From Thermoplasmata archaeon (GTDB taxonomy: Archaea > Thermoplasmatota > Thermoplasmata > Thermoplasmatales > Thermoplasmataceae), in assembly GCA_021790415.1 (NCBI GenBank), contig JAJYDZ010000051.1, forward strand, positions 1 through 8,602: a stretch of DNA of 8,602 bases, in the 5' to 3' direction. Position 1 is the first letter of the stretch; every line of letters starts with the position of its first letter. Of this stretch, positions 1 through 5,967 are shown in pieces. The notes under the pieces are model-generated. The model saw only the letters and a program-made list of their open reading frames with translations, ran no database searches and had not been told where the DNA came from. The translations under genes were made by a program, and so were the position numbers.

Positions 1-887
1 CCTTCCTGCATTTCCTTTTCCATTTTTTCTTTAATCTCTTTCCTCTTTGCATCCAAATTTTTTTCGGATAGGAGATCCTGATTAAGAATATAATCAAGAT
101 CATCCTTTATGCTCTTCTGTAACACCCTTAACAGGTTTATCTGGTTTATGTCAAGCCTGATAGAGTTGAAACTCTCCGTTATCGGCTGTTTTTTCTGTGC
201 TTCAAAGGCTGCCTTAATAAACCTATCAACAGATTCATAGAATGATTTTATGCGAGTTATAGTCTCTTCCTGGGTGAGATTTCCAATTAGCTTTTGCATA
301 TCATCTATCTGCTTCTGCAGTTCCGGAATCTTTGACTCAAGTTCATCCAGTTCCCTGTTCTTTTCAGATATCTCTTTTTTGAGATCGTTAAGTTGGTTCC
401 GTGCGCTCGATCGTTCCCTCGTTAGAGATTCAATATCTTCTTTTGCATCAGATATCTGGAATGTCTCTTTCAGGTTTTCCGCTACCATTTCAAGGTATAT
501 CGGATTAGATGGGTCACATAACTCCTTTATGAAGTCCCGATTGTTCTTGTATTTGTTGAAGATGAATAATGCTGCCTTGGGATTTTCCTTCAGATAGGAA
601 TAGAGTTCCTGGTTCGTAACAGTGTTGTTGAAAAGGAATGATGGTACCTCAGTTATATGAACGGAGAGTGTCTCCTTTCCTTCATCATTGTCCTTCCCCA
701 CAATCTGTAGTACACACCGATGCACAAAATCCTGATCAAACGAAATCTTATGATCAGTCAGTATTTTCCAATCCTCATTTTTAATTCTGACGGACTTTAA
801 TAAACTGACAGTCATGCTCTGTGATACATGGCGTAATACTATAAAAACATTTGAATTTACTTCTTTTAATTTATAATTGTATGACAT
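1..887 (-). CDS. Coiled-coil protein of unknown function, N-terminal part (runs off left edge)
   Basis: An uninterrupted minus-strand frame starts with ATG at 887 and is still open at base 1, giving 295 complete residues. An in-frame stop lies upstream of this ATG with no other ATG between. Residues 1-145 look like a mixed alpha/beta globular domain (it begins MSYNYKLKEV). Residues about 147-207 are a strongly charged heptad-like coiled coil rich in Glu, Lys, Leu and Asp. Residues 208-295 are also helical and end in a Lys/Glu-rich stretch, so the coil probably continues outside the window. There is no signal peptide, membrane segment or recognisable catalytic motif. I do not recognise the family. 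A structural or DNA-associated protein of the element is possible, but nothing in the sequence fixes this. The reading frame is well supported; the function is unknown. Confidence 0.8.
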   Translation of the reverse strand, partial: MSYNYKLKEVNSNVFIVLRHVSQSMTVSLLKSVRIKNEDWKILTDHKISFDQDFVHRCVLQIVGKDNDEGKETLSVHITEVPSFLFNNTVTNQELYSYLKENPKAALFIFNKYKNNRDFIKELCDPSNPIYLEMVAENLKETFQISDAKEDIESLTRERSSARNQLNDLKKEISEKNRELDELESKIPELQKQIDDMQKLIGNLTQEETITRIKSFYESVDRFIKAAFEAQKKQPITESFNSIRLDINQINLLRVLQKSIKDDLDYILNQDLLSEKNLDAKRKEIKEKMEKEMQE

Positions 888-920
888 GCTTACAGATTTT
901 ATGCCTCTATCGTTTGCCCT

Positions 921-936
921 ATAATATACTTATAAG
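921..936 (-). promoter_or_regulatory. TATA-like promoter of the coiled-coil gene
   Basis: Read on the minus strand this is CTTATAAGTATATTAT, a strong archaeal TATA-type sequence centred about 35-45 bases before the ATG at 887. That spacing predicts transcription starting near 898-905 with a leader of roughly 10-20 bases. This is inferred from sequence alone. Confidence 0.5.
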
Positions 937-960
937 ATCGAACCGCCATGTAGAAATCAG

Positions 961-1089
961 AGTTTAGTCGCTTAAACTATGATAATGTGTTTTTCCTCGT
1001 GTAATGCGAGGTCTCCTGCCGATGGAATTTTCAACCCAAAATCAGTCATCATAGTCTTATCTTAAGACTATGATGGAAAACCATCGAGG
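961..1089. other. Gene-free region with a cluster of hairpins
   Basis: The 888-1188 gap has no convincing gene but is unusually structured. AGTTTA (961-966) pairs with TAAACT (973-978). CCTCG (995-999) pairs with CGAGG (1007-1011). CATCATAGTCTTA (1047-1059) and its exact reverse complement (1063-1075) form a 13-base-pair stem with a 3-base loop. GATGG (1072-1076) and CCATC (1081-1085) form a short stem that overlaps the 13-base stem, so the two cannot form together. CCATCGAGG (1081-1089) could instead pair with the earlier CGATGG (1020-1025) or CCTCG (995-999). This may be a structured RNA, a recombination or transposon end, or a terminator region for the minus-strand pair at 1189-1645. I cannot tell which. 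Bases 1090-1188 show nothing I recognise. Confidence 0.5.
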
Positions 1090-1188
1090 GATACGTTGTT
1101 GAGTGTGACTGCAAGTTTGAATGGATCATCGGTTTCAACTATCTGTGGTAAACTAAAATGAACATAAAACATATAGATATTCACAGAT

Positions 1189-1479
1189 CTATTTTTTCTT
1201 TCTTAATAGATAGGTCTTATCATAAAAAGCTACCAAAGTAAATGCAAAATAGTATATCATAAAATAGATTATGGCACTTATAAACGGAATCAATGCAAAA
1301 CTGATTTGAAACAATAACAATATTAGGGATATTCCAAGTAAAAATATAATTGGAGAATATAGCAGAAGAAGCAGAGTTGACCGTACATCTTCTATTTCTC
1401 TCAATCCTGTCAGGATAAGAGGAGAAATCGAAATCAGGAGTGCATCTGCTTCGATAATAGAACTATATAGGAATGCCAT
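1189..1479 (-). CDS. Small integral membrane protein, unknown function
   Basis: The product is a 96-residue hydrophobic protein. Residues about 35-57 and 58-86 form two adjacent membrane segments rich in Leu, Ile and Phe, separated by a very short turn. A charged stretch (LREIEDVRS) precedes them at about 26-34, and the protein ends in RKKK, suggesting a cytoplasmic basic tail. The ATG at 1479 lies inside the 3' end of the upstream 60-codon gene, in another frame, with a 17-base overlap. The two are therefore probably translated from one mRNA. No family is recognised. The size, membrane nature and overlap with a small soluble partner resemble toxin-antitoxin or holin-like pairs, but this is only an analogy. 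Confidence 0.6.
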   Translation of the reverse strand: MAFLYSSIIEADALLISISPLILTGLREIEDVRSTLLLLLYSPIIFLLGISLILLLFQISFALIPFISAIIYFMIYYFAFTLVAFYDKTYLLRKKK

Positions 1480-1645
1480 TCTCTTTTAGCAATTCTATTA
1501 CCATATTATACATCTTTGGTTGTTCCTTTTTCATCTTAGATAGAAGCCTATCCAAATTTGATTCGTCCTTATACAGACCATACGTGATTATCTTGTTAGC
1601 TATCGATTCAGCAGCCATCATCTTTGGTGATAAAAGAATTGGCAT
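1463..1645 (-). CDS. Small protein of unknown function, first gene of an overlapping pair
   Basis: The product is 60 residues, mostly helical, with a charged lysine-rich middle (about residues 26-43, including LLSKMKKEQPK). It has no membrane segment, no cysteines and no motif I recognise. Its ATG at 1645 is about 32 bases downstream of a TATA-like sequence, giving an almost leaderless transcript. Internal ATGs at residues 9 and 10 are alternative starts. Its stop overlaps the start of the 96-residue membrane protein by 17 bases. A cytoplasmic partner or regulator of that membrane protein is the simplest guess. The short length keeps confidence moderate. Confidence 0.55.
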   Translation of the reverse strand: MPILLSPKMMAAESIANKIITYGLYKDESNLDRLLSKMKKEQPKMYNMVIELLKENGIPI

Positions 1646-1670
1646 AATTCCCTATCACTATATCACATCG

Positions 1671-1684
1671 CACATACTTAAGAG
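1671..1684 (-). promoter_or_regulatory. Weak TATA-like promoter of the small-protein pair
   Basis: The minus strand reads CTCTTAAGTATG here, a weak TATA-type box centred about 32 bases before the ATG at 1645. It would place the start of transcription near 1650 with a leader of only a few bases. Confidence 0.35.
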
Positions 1685-1733
1685 TTATCCCGATTATCCT
1701 AAGACCTGTCTACCACAATAGAAATCTTTAGGT

Positions 1734-2115
1734 ATGATTTTTCTTTTCTCCATCCATCGTTCAGCCTTAAGCGATTTTGTGGCATTGGCAATAGGATAAA
1801 ATTGCATGAACTGCCAGATAAGATTAAGGATTTTGTGATTCAGAATCTGATCAATGAGCGCCAATTGATCGATATTCTACCATTATCACTCGAGTGGTAT
1901 TCCCAACCTTGGCTTACCGCTGATCAGATAAGGATGAGATTGCAGAAGCAGTGAATATGACTCACCAAGCCATAGATAAGAGGCTAAAAGAATTGCAACT
2001 TTTAGAAAATTTTCCAAAAATTGTTAAACTTTCCGCACTCTACCAGGATGATTTTGAGATACCGATTTTCCTGCCCATACTTCAGAGTATTCTCCAATCA
2101 ATAAATAGGCTTTAA
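1734..2115 (+). pseudogene. Frameshifted relic of a ParB-like DNA-binding protein
   Basis: Three consecutive frames on the plus strand join into one recognisable protein. Frame one runs from an ATG at 1734 to a stop at 1797 (…RSALSDFVALAIG). Frame two, read from about 1793 to a stop at 1952, gives KLHELPDKIKDFVIQN, then NERQLIDILPLSLEWYSQP and WLTADQ. Frame three, from 1933 to a TAA at 2113-2115, gives DEIAEAVNMTHQAIDKRLKE and a final hydrophobic tail. The piece resembles the helix-turn-helix part of ParB/Spo0J-like partition or ParB-methylase proteins, which have a similar 'elp..ik..v......er..iei' pattern before the HTH. The second break lies at GATCAGATAAGGATGAG, where an extra stretch of about 11 bases seems to interrupt 'TADEIAEAV'. 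No intact ORF remains, so it is probably non-functional. Family assignment is by eye. Confidence 0.55.
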
Positions 2116-2120
2116 CAAGG

Positions 2121-2158
2121 TATTGCTCGTAATAATATTTTTATAAGATTTATTGCTC
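2121..2158 (+). promoter_or_regulatory. TATA box flanked by direct repeats, promoter of the nuclease-like gene
   Basis: TTTATAAG at 2139-2147 is centred about 23 bases before the ATG at 2166, as expected for a leaderless archaeal transcript. The 8-base sequence TATTGCTC occurs exactly twice, at 2121-2128 and 2151-2158, bracketing the TATA box 30 bases (about three helical turns) apart. This is a plausible operator arrangement, though chance is possible. Confidence 0.5.
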
Positions 2159-2165
2159 CATTCAT

Positions 2166-3062
2166 ATGGATAAAGACGGTTATGGATGCAGGGATGACAT
2201 TGTTGATATCTACGTTTCATTCCCAAACGGACAAACTTATCAGGTTCTTAAAACATGGATAGACCTATTATGTAAGCAAATGGCGGGAAAGGGATATCAA
2301 AACGTTAAGGATGTGGAAGAGTGGATAATGAATGGTTGTTCATTCGAAGACCTTCGTAACTATATCGGTTTGATGGAGATACCTAAACAAAGGCCTGTAG
2401 ATGTGAGAATTATATGGCGAGGTGAAGAGTTAGCAAATTTCTCTAAAAGAGTAATTAAAGGTAGATACGGTTTAAATACACGAGTTAAAAGTGAGAAAAA
2501 CGTAAGGCTACCAGAGTCTCAGGGCCATATTAGAATTAAAAACGAAGTCGTTGACTATCTAAGAAAAATTGGTATTGAAGCATATCCGGAAGTTGTCTTC
2601 TATGAGAATGCTCTAAGTGATTTTTACGATTGGCAAAGAAAAGAACTTCGAAGCAAATCAGATGCAGACGGTATTTTTGGCTACGGGAGTGTTGGGTTTG
2701 GAAATTTCAAACAGAAATACGGTCAGCAAATAAGAGCAGATGTGGCTGGCTGGATAAGTAATCCTGATGGGCGATTCAACTATCCTATCATCGCGGTTGA
2801 AGTAATGAAAAGTTCTAGCCTCAGGGAAGAGATATTAAACTTGAAGAAAATCCACGGATTAAGTGCTGTCTATACCGTCATAGTAGATGTTTATGGTGAA
2901 CTCTACGGAACTATAAACAATATACCAATTGTTTCCATGAAAGATTTTGAAAAAGGTATACCGAAGCGAATAGAACTTGTCAGAGATGCAATAATTGCAA
3001 GGAAAAGCGAGCATGAGATTTTTGAGATTGGAAGAAAATTTAACGCTGTGAAACTGCCCTGA
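2166..3062 (+). CDS. PD-(D/E)XK nuclease-like protein
   Basis: The protein has 298 residues. The N-terminal part (1-115) is not recognised. Residues about 120-242 follow the layout of the PD-(D/E)XK nuclease fold. A helix carries Glu127 (IKNEVVDYLRK), followed by a strand (AYPEVVFYE). Next comes Asp192 in RADVAGW, and then a hydrophobic strand ending in acidic and basic residues (IIAVEVMKSSS, Glu212 and Lys215). A helix (LREEILNLKKI) and the strand VYTVIVDVYG complete the core. The usual signature is E-x-K; here the lysine is one position later (E-V-M-K), so activity needs testing. No signal peptide or membrane segment is present. The start is chosen from the TATA box 23 bases upstream. The stop overlaps the next ATG as TGATG. 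It stands alone beside a repeat field, as accessory or defence genes of mobile elements often do; the substrate is unknown. Confidence 0.7.
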   Translation: MDKDGYGCRDDIVDIYVSFPNGQTYQVLKTWIDLLCKQMAGKGYQNVKDVEEWIMNGCSFEDLRNYIGLMEIPKQRPVDVRIIWRGEELANFSKRVIKGRYGLNTRVKSEKNVRLPESQGHIRIKNEVVDYLRKIGIEAYPEVVFYENALSDFYDWQRKELRSKSDADGIFGYGSVGFGNFKQKYGQQIRADVAGWISNPDGRFNYPIIAVEVMKSSSLREEILNLKKIHGLSAVYTVIVDVYGELYGTINNIPIVSMKDFEKGIPKRIELVRDAIIARKSEHEIFEIGRKFNAVKLP

Positions 3063-3451
3063 TGAATATTGGGTTCAGCAGTATCCACTTAATTAAACAA
3101 CCGAATGTCTGTCTATCCGCGAGAATCAGGATTTGCTTATCGCCGTACATAGAGTTGCCTGGATTGGAACCAATGATCTCTTCCATGCCAGTGAGATACT
3201 GCACGGGAACACTATTAGCTCTAGTGGCAAATCCATTAGAGGATATTACAGTTATTGAAAAGGGATTCTATGGCATTGGTGATACCATCCTATATACCCA
3301 TCCTTTCAGAGTGGTACCGATAGATCAGCATCTACTCCAGGATCAGGGTGAGGTGGTGCCATGGCCAGGATTTGAAAGAGAAATGGAACCGCTATCAGAT
3401 CAGTTTGACATTCGTTTTAACCCTACAAAATCCTATATCCTGAGTATCTGA
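3062..3451 (+). CDS. Doubtful 129-residue ORF coupled to the nuclease-like gene
   Basis: The ATG at 3062 overlaps the TGA of the nuclease-like gene, which favours translational coupling. No domain is recognised. The central part (about residues 55-115, including GFYGIGDTILYTHPFRVV and GEVVPWPGFEREMEPL) has natural-looking composition and codon use. Two points argue against an intact gene. First, residues 1-60 overlap another frame with equally protein-like content (DLLIAVHRVAWIGTNDLFHA, about 3119-3178), so a frameshift within an older gene is possible. Second, the last 16 codons are made of the first copy of the downstream repeat (3403-3436), suggesting that the natural C-terminus was replaced. 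It may be a truncated remnant. Confidence 0.4.
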   Translation: MNIGFSSIHLIKQPNVCLSARIRICLSPYIELPGLEPMISSMPVRYCTGTLLALVANPLEDITVIEKGFYGIGDTILYTHPFRVVPIDQHLLQDQGEVVPWPGFEREMEPLSDQFDIRFNPTKSYILSI

Positions 3452-3812
3452 ATGTCAAACACATTTATCTTTGACATTCGTTTGACATTCATTCTGAACC
3501 TACGAAATCCTATGTCATGAATACATGAATGTCACTATGTCACAAAATAAGTAAAGTATAGTATAGTATAGATCAGAGATCTCCTTTTGACATTTTCCAT
3601 GACCCTATACCTTTTTTTACAAAAACTCGAAAGTTTGACATTCGTTCATTCAAGACCCTGTAAAATACGGTGTCAAACCAATGTCAAACCAATGTCAATG
3701 AGACCATGAAAATATAACAGAGAATTAGTAAAACAAAGGGTCTGTAGTGAATGTCAAAACGAATGTCAAACTTTTGACGTTTGACATTCAGTTATTCAAG
3801 ACCCTGTAAAAT
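3403..3812. repeat. Iteron-like repeat field, candidate replication origin or partition site
   Basis: The 9-mer TTTGACATT or its complement AATGTCAAA occurs exactly ten times, starting at 3404, 3451, 3470, 3481, 3586, 3634, 3680, 3750, 3762 and 3780. Near-copies lie at about 3528, 3670, 3691 and 3773. Both orientations are mixed. Several neighbours sit 11 or 12 bases apart (3470/3481, 3680/3691, 3750/3762), about one helical turn. Some copies belong to longer units: 3633-3666 and 3779-3812 match at 31 of 34 bases and share ATTCAAGACCCTGTAAAAT, and 3403-3436 and 3480-3513 match at 29 of 34. An A+T-rich AGTAT triplet repeat lies at 3555-3571 and a T7 run at 3612-3618. The field separates two convergent transcription units and contains no gene after 3451. 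Iterons beside a replication-type ATPase operon suggest an origin; a ParB-type centromere is the alternative. Confidence 0.75.
3761..3789. repeat. Perfect inverted iteron pair
   Basis: GAATGTCAAAC (3761-3771) and GTTTGACATTC (3779-3789) are exact reverse complements around a 7-base spacer, and a near-copy of the motif (TTTGACGTT, 3773-3781) fills the centre. A second pair, GAATGTCAAA (3450-3459) and TTTGACATTC (3470-3479), has a 10-base spacer. Such pairs can extrude as cruciforms or bind a dimeric protein. The 3761 pair lies about 40 bases from the stop of the ATPase gene, so it might also affect its 3' end. Confidence 0.65.
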
Positions 3813-3830
3813 CCTTATTCTGACCTGAAA

Positions 3831-5636
3831 TTAATCGAGAATATTATCCAGATCGTCATTGTCCTGGTCGTCGTACTCTTCTGAGGTTGAGGAGTTGTAT
3901 TCTGTTGTTACGGGGCCTTCTTCACTCTCATACTGGCTTGTTTTATCCCTGGGATTTTGTTCTTTCTCTTTGTCTTCCTCTTTGTATTTGTATGACTGCT
4001 CCTCTCCGATCCTCAATGTTTTTTCAAGCTCATCCAGTATGGGATCTACTTCTCTTTTGCCATCGGCCTTATCTTTCTCTTTTTCGTCCACTGCATCGAA
4101 TCTCAGTCCCCATTTGTTGCCCCGAACCATTCCTGAAAAGTCAGGGAGTGCATTCTTGATTATTGAATTAAACTTCGAAGCCTCAAAGAACTGCCTGAAT
4201 TCCCCTGGAACTTTTTTCCACTCTCTCTTTCTGGTTGAAGTTCCTGAGCCCGAAGATTCACTTGTATCAACTACATCTATCTGGTGGACTTCAGCAACAA
4301 AGTTAGAAAGTTCCTTCCGCAGATCACCGAATTCAACTGAAAAACTTTGTTTATCTCTCGATTGTTTGAATATGCCAGGTCCGAAATCGTCACCTATATC
4401 GTCCCTGTTCTCCTTCAGATACTCGTACAGTGCAAAGAGAACGAACTTTATTGGGTCGTTCTCCCTTGCCATTGCCAGATTTTCGATACTGGGCTTCAGT
4501 GCCTTGATTACCTGGTCATGGCAACCCACAAGATTGGCAATGGCAATAACAGGAGCATAGGCTTGCCTTTCCCTTCCTGTAAAATCTGTCACGCTGTCGT
4601 ATGCCTTCCTTACCTTATGGGCATTAGTCAGATACAAAGAATAGAGGATATCAATTAATGACCTGTTCTTTGAAATGTACTCCGTCTGCTCCATATTTAT
4701 GGATTTCTTGGGATCCCTTTTGATCCATATCCTAATAGACCGACTCAGTGTGGAGGGACGGGTCATTGCCATATACGGATCAACACATACCTTAGGCCCG
4801 TAGGGGTGGAAAGATTCAACAGAAAAGTCTTTTCCCGTTGCCCGTGGTATGGTTGCGGACTTGTTGAATGAACCATCCAGAACCAGATTTAAGACCTTGA
4901 TTTTGCCCCGATCTTTCTCATCTGGATCAATTTCATCAATCAGGAGCGAAAAACCGTACTGAGCCAGTCTGAATAATGTTGCTTCTGTAGGGTCAAATAT
5001 GCTGACTGGATAAGGTATCAGTCCACATGTCATAAGTGCTGTTGTTCCTCCTGCATCTGACCCTGCCTTCCCGAAGATCACTGGTGGGAACTGAGCAAAC
5101 ACACGGTTGAAATGGGATGCTATTATCCAGCATGAAAGAAGGCTTAATTGATCTTCTGGGAGTGTCAGAATCTGGGAGACAACATTCCGAACGAGTGTGA
5201 AGACCTTTTCAATGGGTGTGTTTGTAGGGTTTTTTGCCCTATTCTTATGGAGTAACAATTTGCTGTTATTCAGGAAAACTTCTGCCGAAAATTCCGGTTT
5301 TAGGGTTTCACCATTTATCCTGTCATGCTCCATCCGCTGGATATTCCCAAGTTCATCGGAATAAAGTGTTCTCCACGTCGTGATCCACTTAATCTCACTG
5401 TCACCTGTCTTTTTGTTCACTTCCTGAACCATTTTCCGAACTGGCACTGACTGGATCGCAAAAAACCTGCCCTTGATCAGCTTGAAATCATACAATGGAT
5501 TGTATGTCTGATAGTCCTCTATTTCCTCTTCTGCAGGGCTTTCACCTTCAGAATGGGAAACCTTAAAAACCTGTTTACCTTTATTCTCTTGCAGGTTTGG
5601 TTGATCTGGGCTTAGCCGGCCCTCTTCAGCCTTCAT
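3831..5636 (-). CDS. DUF3631-like replication ATPase with degenerate Walker A
   Basis: The product is 601 residues. The N-terminal 45 are acidic and probably disordered, and 47-180 form an unrecognised domain. The ATPase core spans about 184-310. FGKAGSDAGGTTA (188-200) occupies the P-loop position but lacks the lysine. LLIDEID (231-237) is a clear Walker B. A conserved-looking ATIPRATG (261-268) and TLSRSIRIWIKR (296-307), with candidate arginine-finger or sensor arginines, follow. This order matches bacterial and archaeal DUF3631-type proteins, relatives of the helicases linked to plasmid and phage primases. Residues 435-515 resemble a C-terminal helical or winged-helix domain. The tail from 516 is extremely rich in Glu, Asp and Lys and ends in a run of acidic residues. 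It is the last gene of a three-gene operon, with the start chosen by an AGGAGG sequence 7 bases upstream and an ATGA overlap. A replication or DNA-maintenance role is inferred. ATP hydrolysis is uncertain. Confidence 0.75.
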   Translation of the reverse strand: MKAEEGRLSPDQPNLQENKGKQVFKVSHSEGESPAEEEIEDYQTYNPLYDFKLIKGRFFAIQSVPVRKMVQEVNKKTGDSEIKWITTWRTLYSDELGNIQRMEHDRINGETLKPEFSAEVFLNNSKLLLHKNRAKNPTNTPIEKVFTLVRNVVSQILTLPEDQLSLLSCWIIASHFNRVFAQFPPVIFGKAGSDAGGTTALMTCGLIPYPVSIFDPTEATLFRLAQYGFSLLIDEIDPDEKDRGKIKVLNLVLDGSFNKSATIPRATGKDFSVESFHPYGPKVCVDPYMAMTRPSTLSRSIRIWIKRDPKKSINMEQTEYISKNRSLIDILYSLYLTNAHKVRKAYDSVTDFTGRERQAYAPVIAIANLVGCHDQVIKALKPSIENLAMARENDPIKFVLFALYEYLKENRDDIGDDFGPGIFKQSRDKQSFSVEFGDLRKELSNFVAEVHQIDVVDTSESSGSGTSTRKREWKKVPGEFRQFFEASKFNSIIKNALPDFSGMVRGNKWGLRFDAVDEKEKDKADGKREVDPILDELEKTLRIGEEQSYKYKEEDKEKEQNPRDKTSQYESEEGPVTTEYNSSTSEEYDDQDNDDLDNILD

Positions 5637-5806
5637 GGTTTGCCCTCCTTTTGTTTAACGTCCATTTCCCTTGCTTTCTTTCGCAGTCCCATGAATAAAC
5701 CGATAAACTCCTGCTCCGGCATCGAATCTTTTGACATTTCTATAATGGATTTCAGTGGTTCGGGGAGCTTTACGGCTTGTTCTTTGAGGGGTTTTGTATT
5801 AATCAT
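5633..5806 (-). CDS. 57-residue protein of unknown function, middle gene of the ATPase operon
   Basis: This short frame opens with the ATG at 5806, which overlaps the stop of the AbrB-like gene (ATGA). It closes with a TGA at 5633-5635 that overlaps the ATG of the ATPase gene in the same way. The product, beginning MINTKPLKEQAVKLPEPLKS, is mostly helical, with an amphipathic stretch at about 31-49 (EQEFIGLFMGLRKKAREMD) and a lysine-rich end. No membrane segment, cysteine or known motif is present. The double overlap and codon use make it a real gene despite its size. A small adaptor or regulator working with the ATPase is a guess from position only. Confidence 0.7.
   Translation of the reverse strand: MINTKPLKEQAVKLPEPLKSIIEMSKDSMPEQEFIGLFMGLRKKAREMDVKQKEGKP
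5644..5649 (-). promoter_or_regulatory. Shine-Dalgarno sequence of the 601-residue ATPase
   Basis: The minus strand reads AGGAGG, 7 bases before the ATG at 5636 and inside the 3' end of the 57-codon gene. It fixes this start, and fits an internal operon gene needing its own ribosome binding site while the lead genes of the window are leaderless. Confidence 0.75.
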
Positions 5807-5967
5807 TTCACATCGCCGATCCGTACAATTAACCCATTTTTGCCGATTCTTTCATACTCCACCACGCTTTTTTCGTTTATTCCCTGTTCCTCTTTCAGAT
5901 AAAATGGGATAGGGACATACATGCTCGTCTTAAGAATCACGGGGTGTTTCCCGCTCCTTCTCGCCAT
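5803..5967 (-). CDS. AbrB/MazE-like small DNA-binding protein
   Basis: The product is 54 residues. It has a basic start (MARRSGKHP), and residues about 10-50 follow the swapped-hairpin AbrB/SpoVT pattern. A strand (VILKTSMYVPIP) is followed by a short helix (FYLKEEQGI), then 'NEKSVVEYERIGKNGLIVRI', comparable to the 'lGi.egd.ve....dg.ivl' half of MazE and AbrB proteins. Such proteins bind DNA as dimers and often repress their own promoter. It is the first gene of the operon with the 57-residue protein and the ATPase. A perfect 10-base inverted repeat has one arm across its start codon and the other 43 bases further upstream, a possible autoregulatory operator. The start is the only in-frame ATG nearby. 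Family assignment is by eye. Confidence 0.65.
   Translation of the reverse strand: MARRSGKHPVILKTSMYVPIPFYLKEEQGINEKSVVEYERIGKNGLIVRIGDVK

Noticed and set aside
250..597. Plus-strand open frame of 115 codons rich in Ser and Phe
   Set aside because: It is the shadow of the coiled-coil gene on the minus strand, which is open across the whole stretch.
1473..1721. Plus-strand open frame of 82 codons
   Set aside because: It is antisense to the 60-codon gene, with weak composition and no promoter seen.
3403..3812. CRISPR array
   Set aside because: The repeats are short, in both orientations, unevenly spaced, with no uniform spacers and no cas genes nearby.
3859..4560. Plus-strand open frame of 233 codons opposite the ATPase gene
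   Set aside because: It is antisense to a well-supported gene, is Ser-rich as expected for the complement of acidic and lysine-rich coding sequence, and has no domain. The same applies to the smaller plus-strand frames at 3887-4159 and 4347-4658.
5730..5738. An eleventh exact TTTGACATT copy inside the 57-codon gene
   Set aside because: It is a single copy within codons for Met-Ser-Lys with no neighbours, so chance is the better explanation.
5640..5912. Plus-strand open frame of 90 codons
   Set aside because: It is antisense to the two small coupled operon genes, which have better composition and ATGA overlaps.
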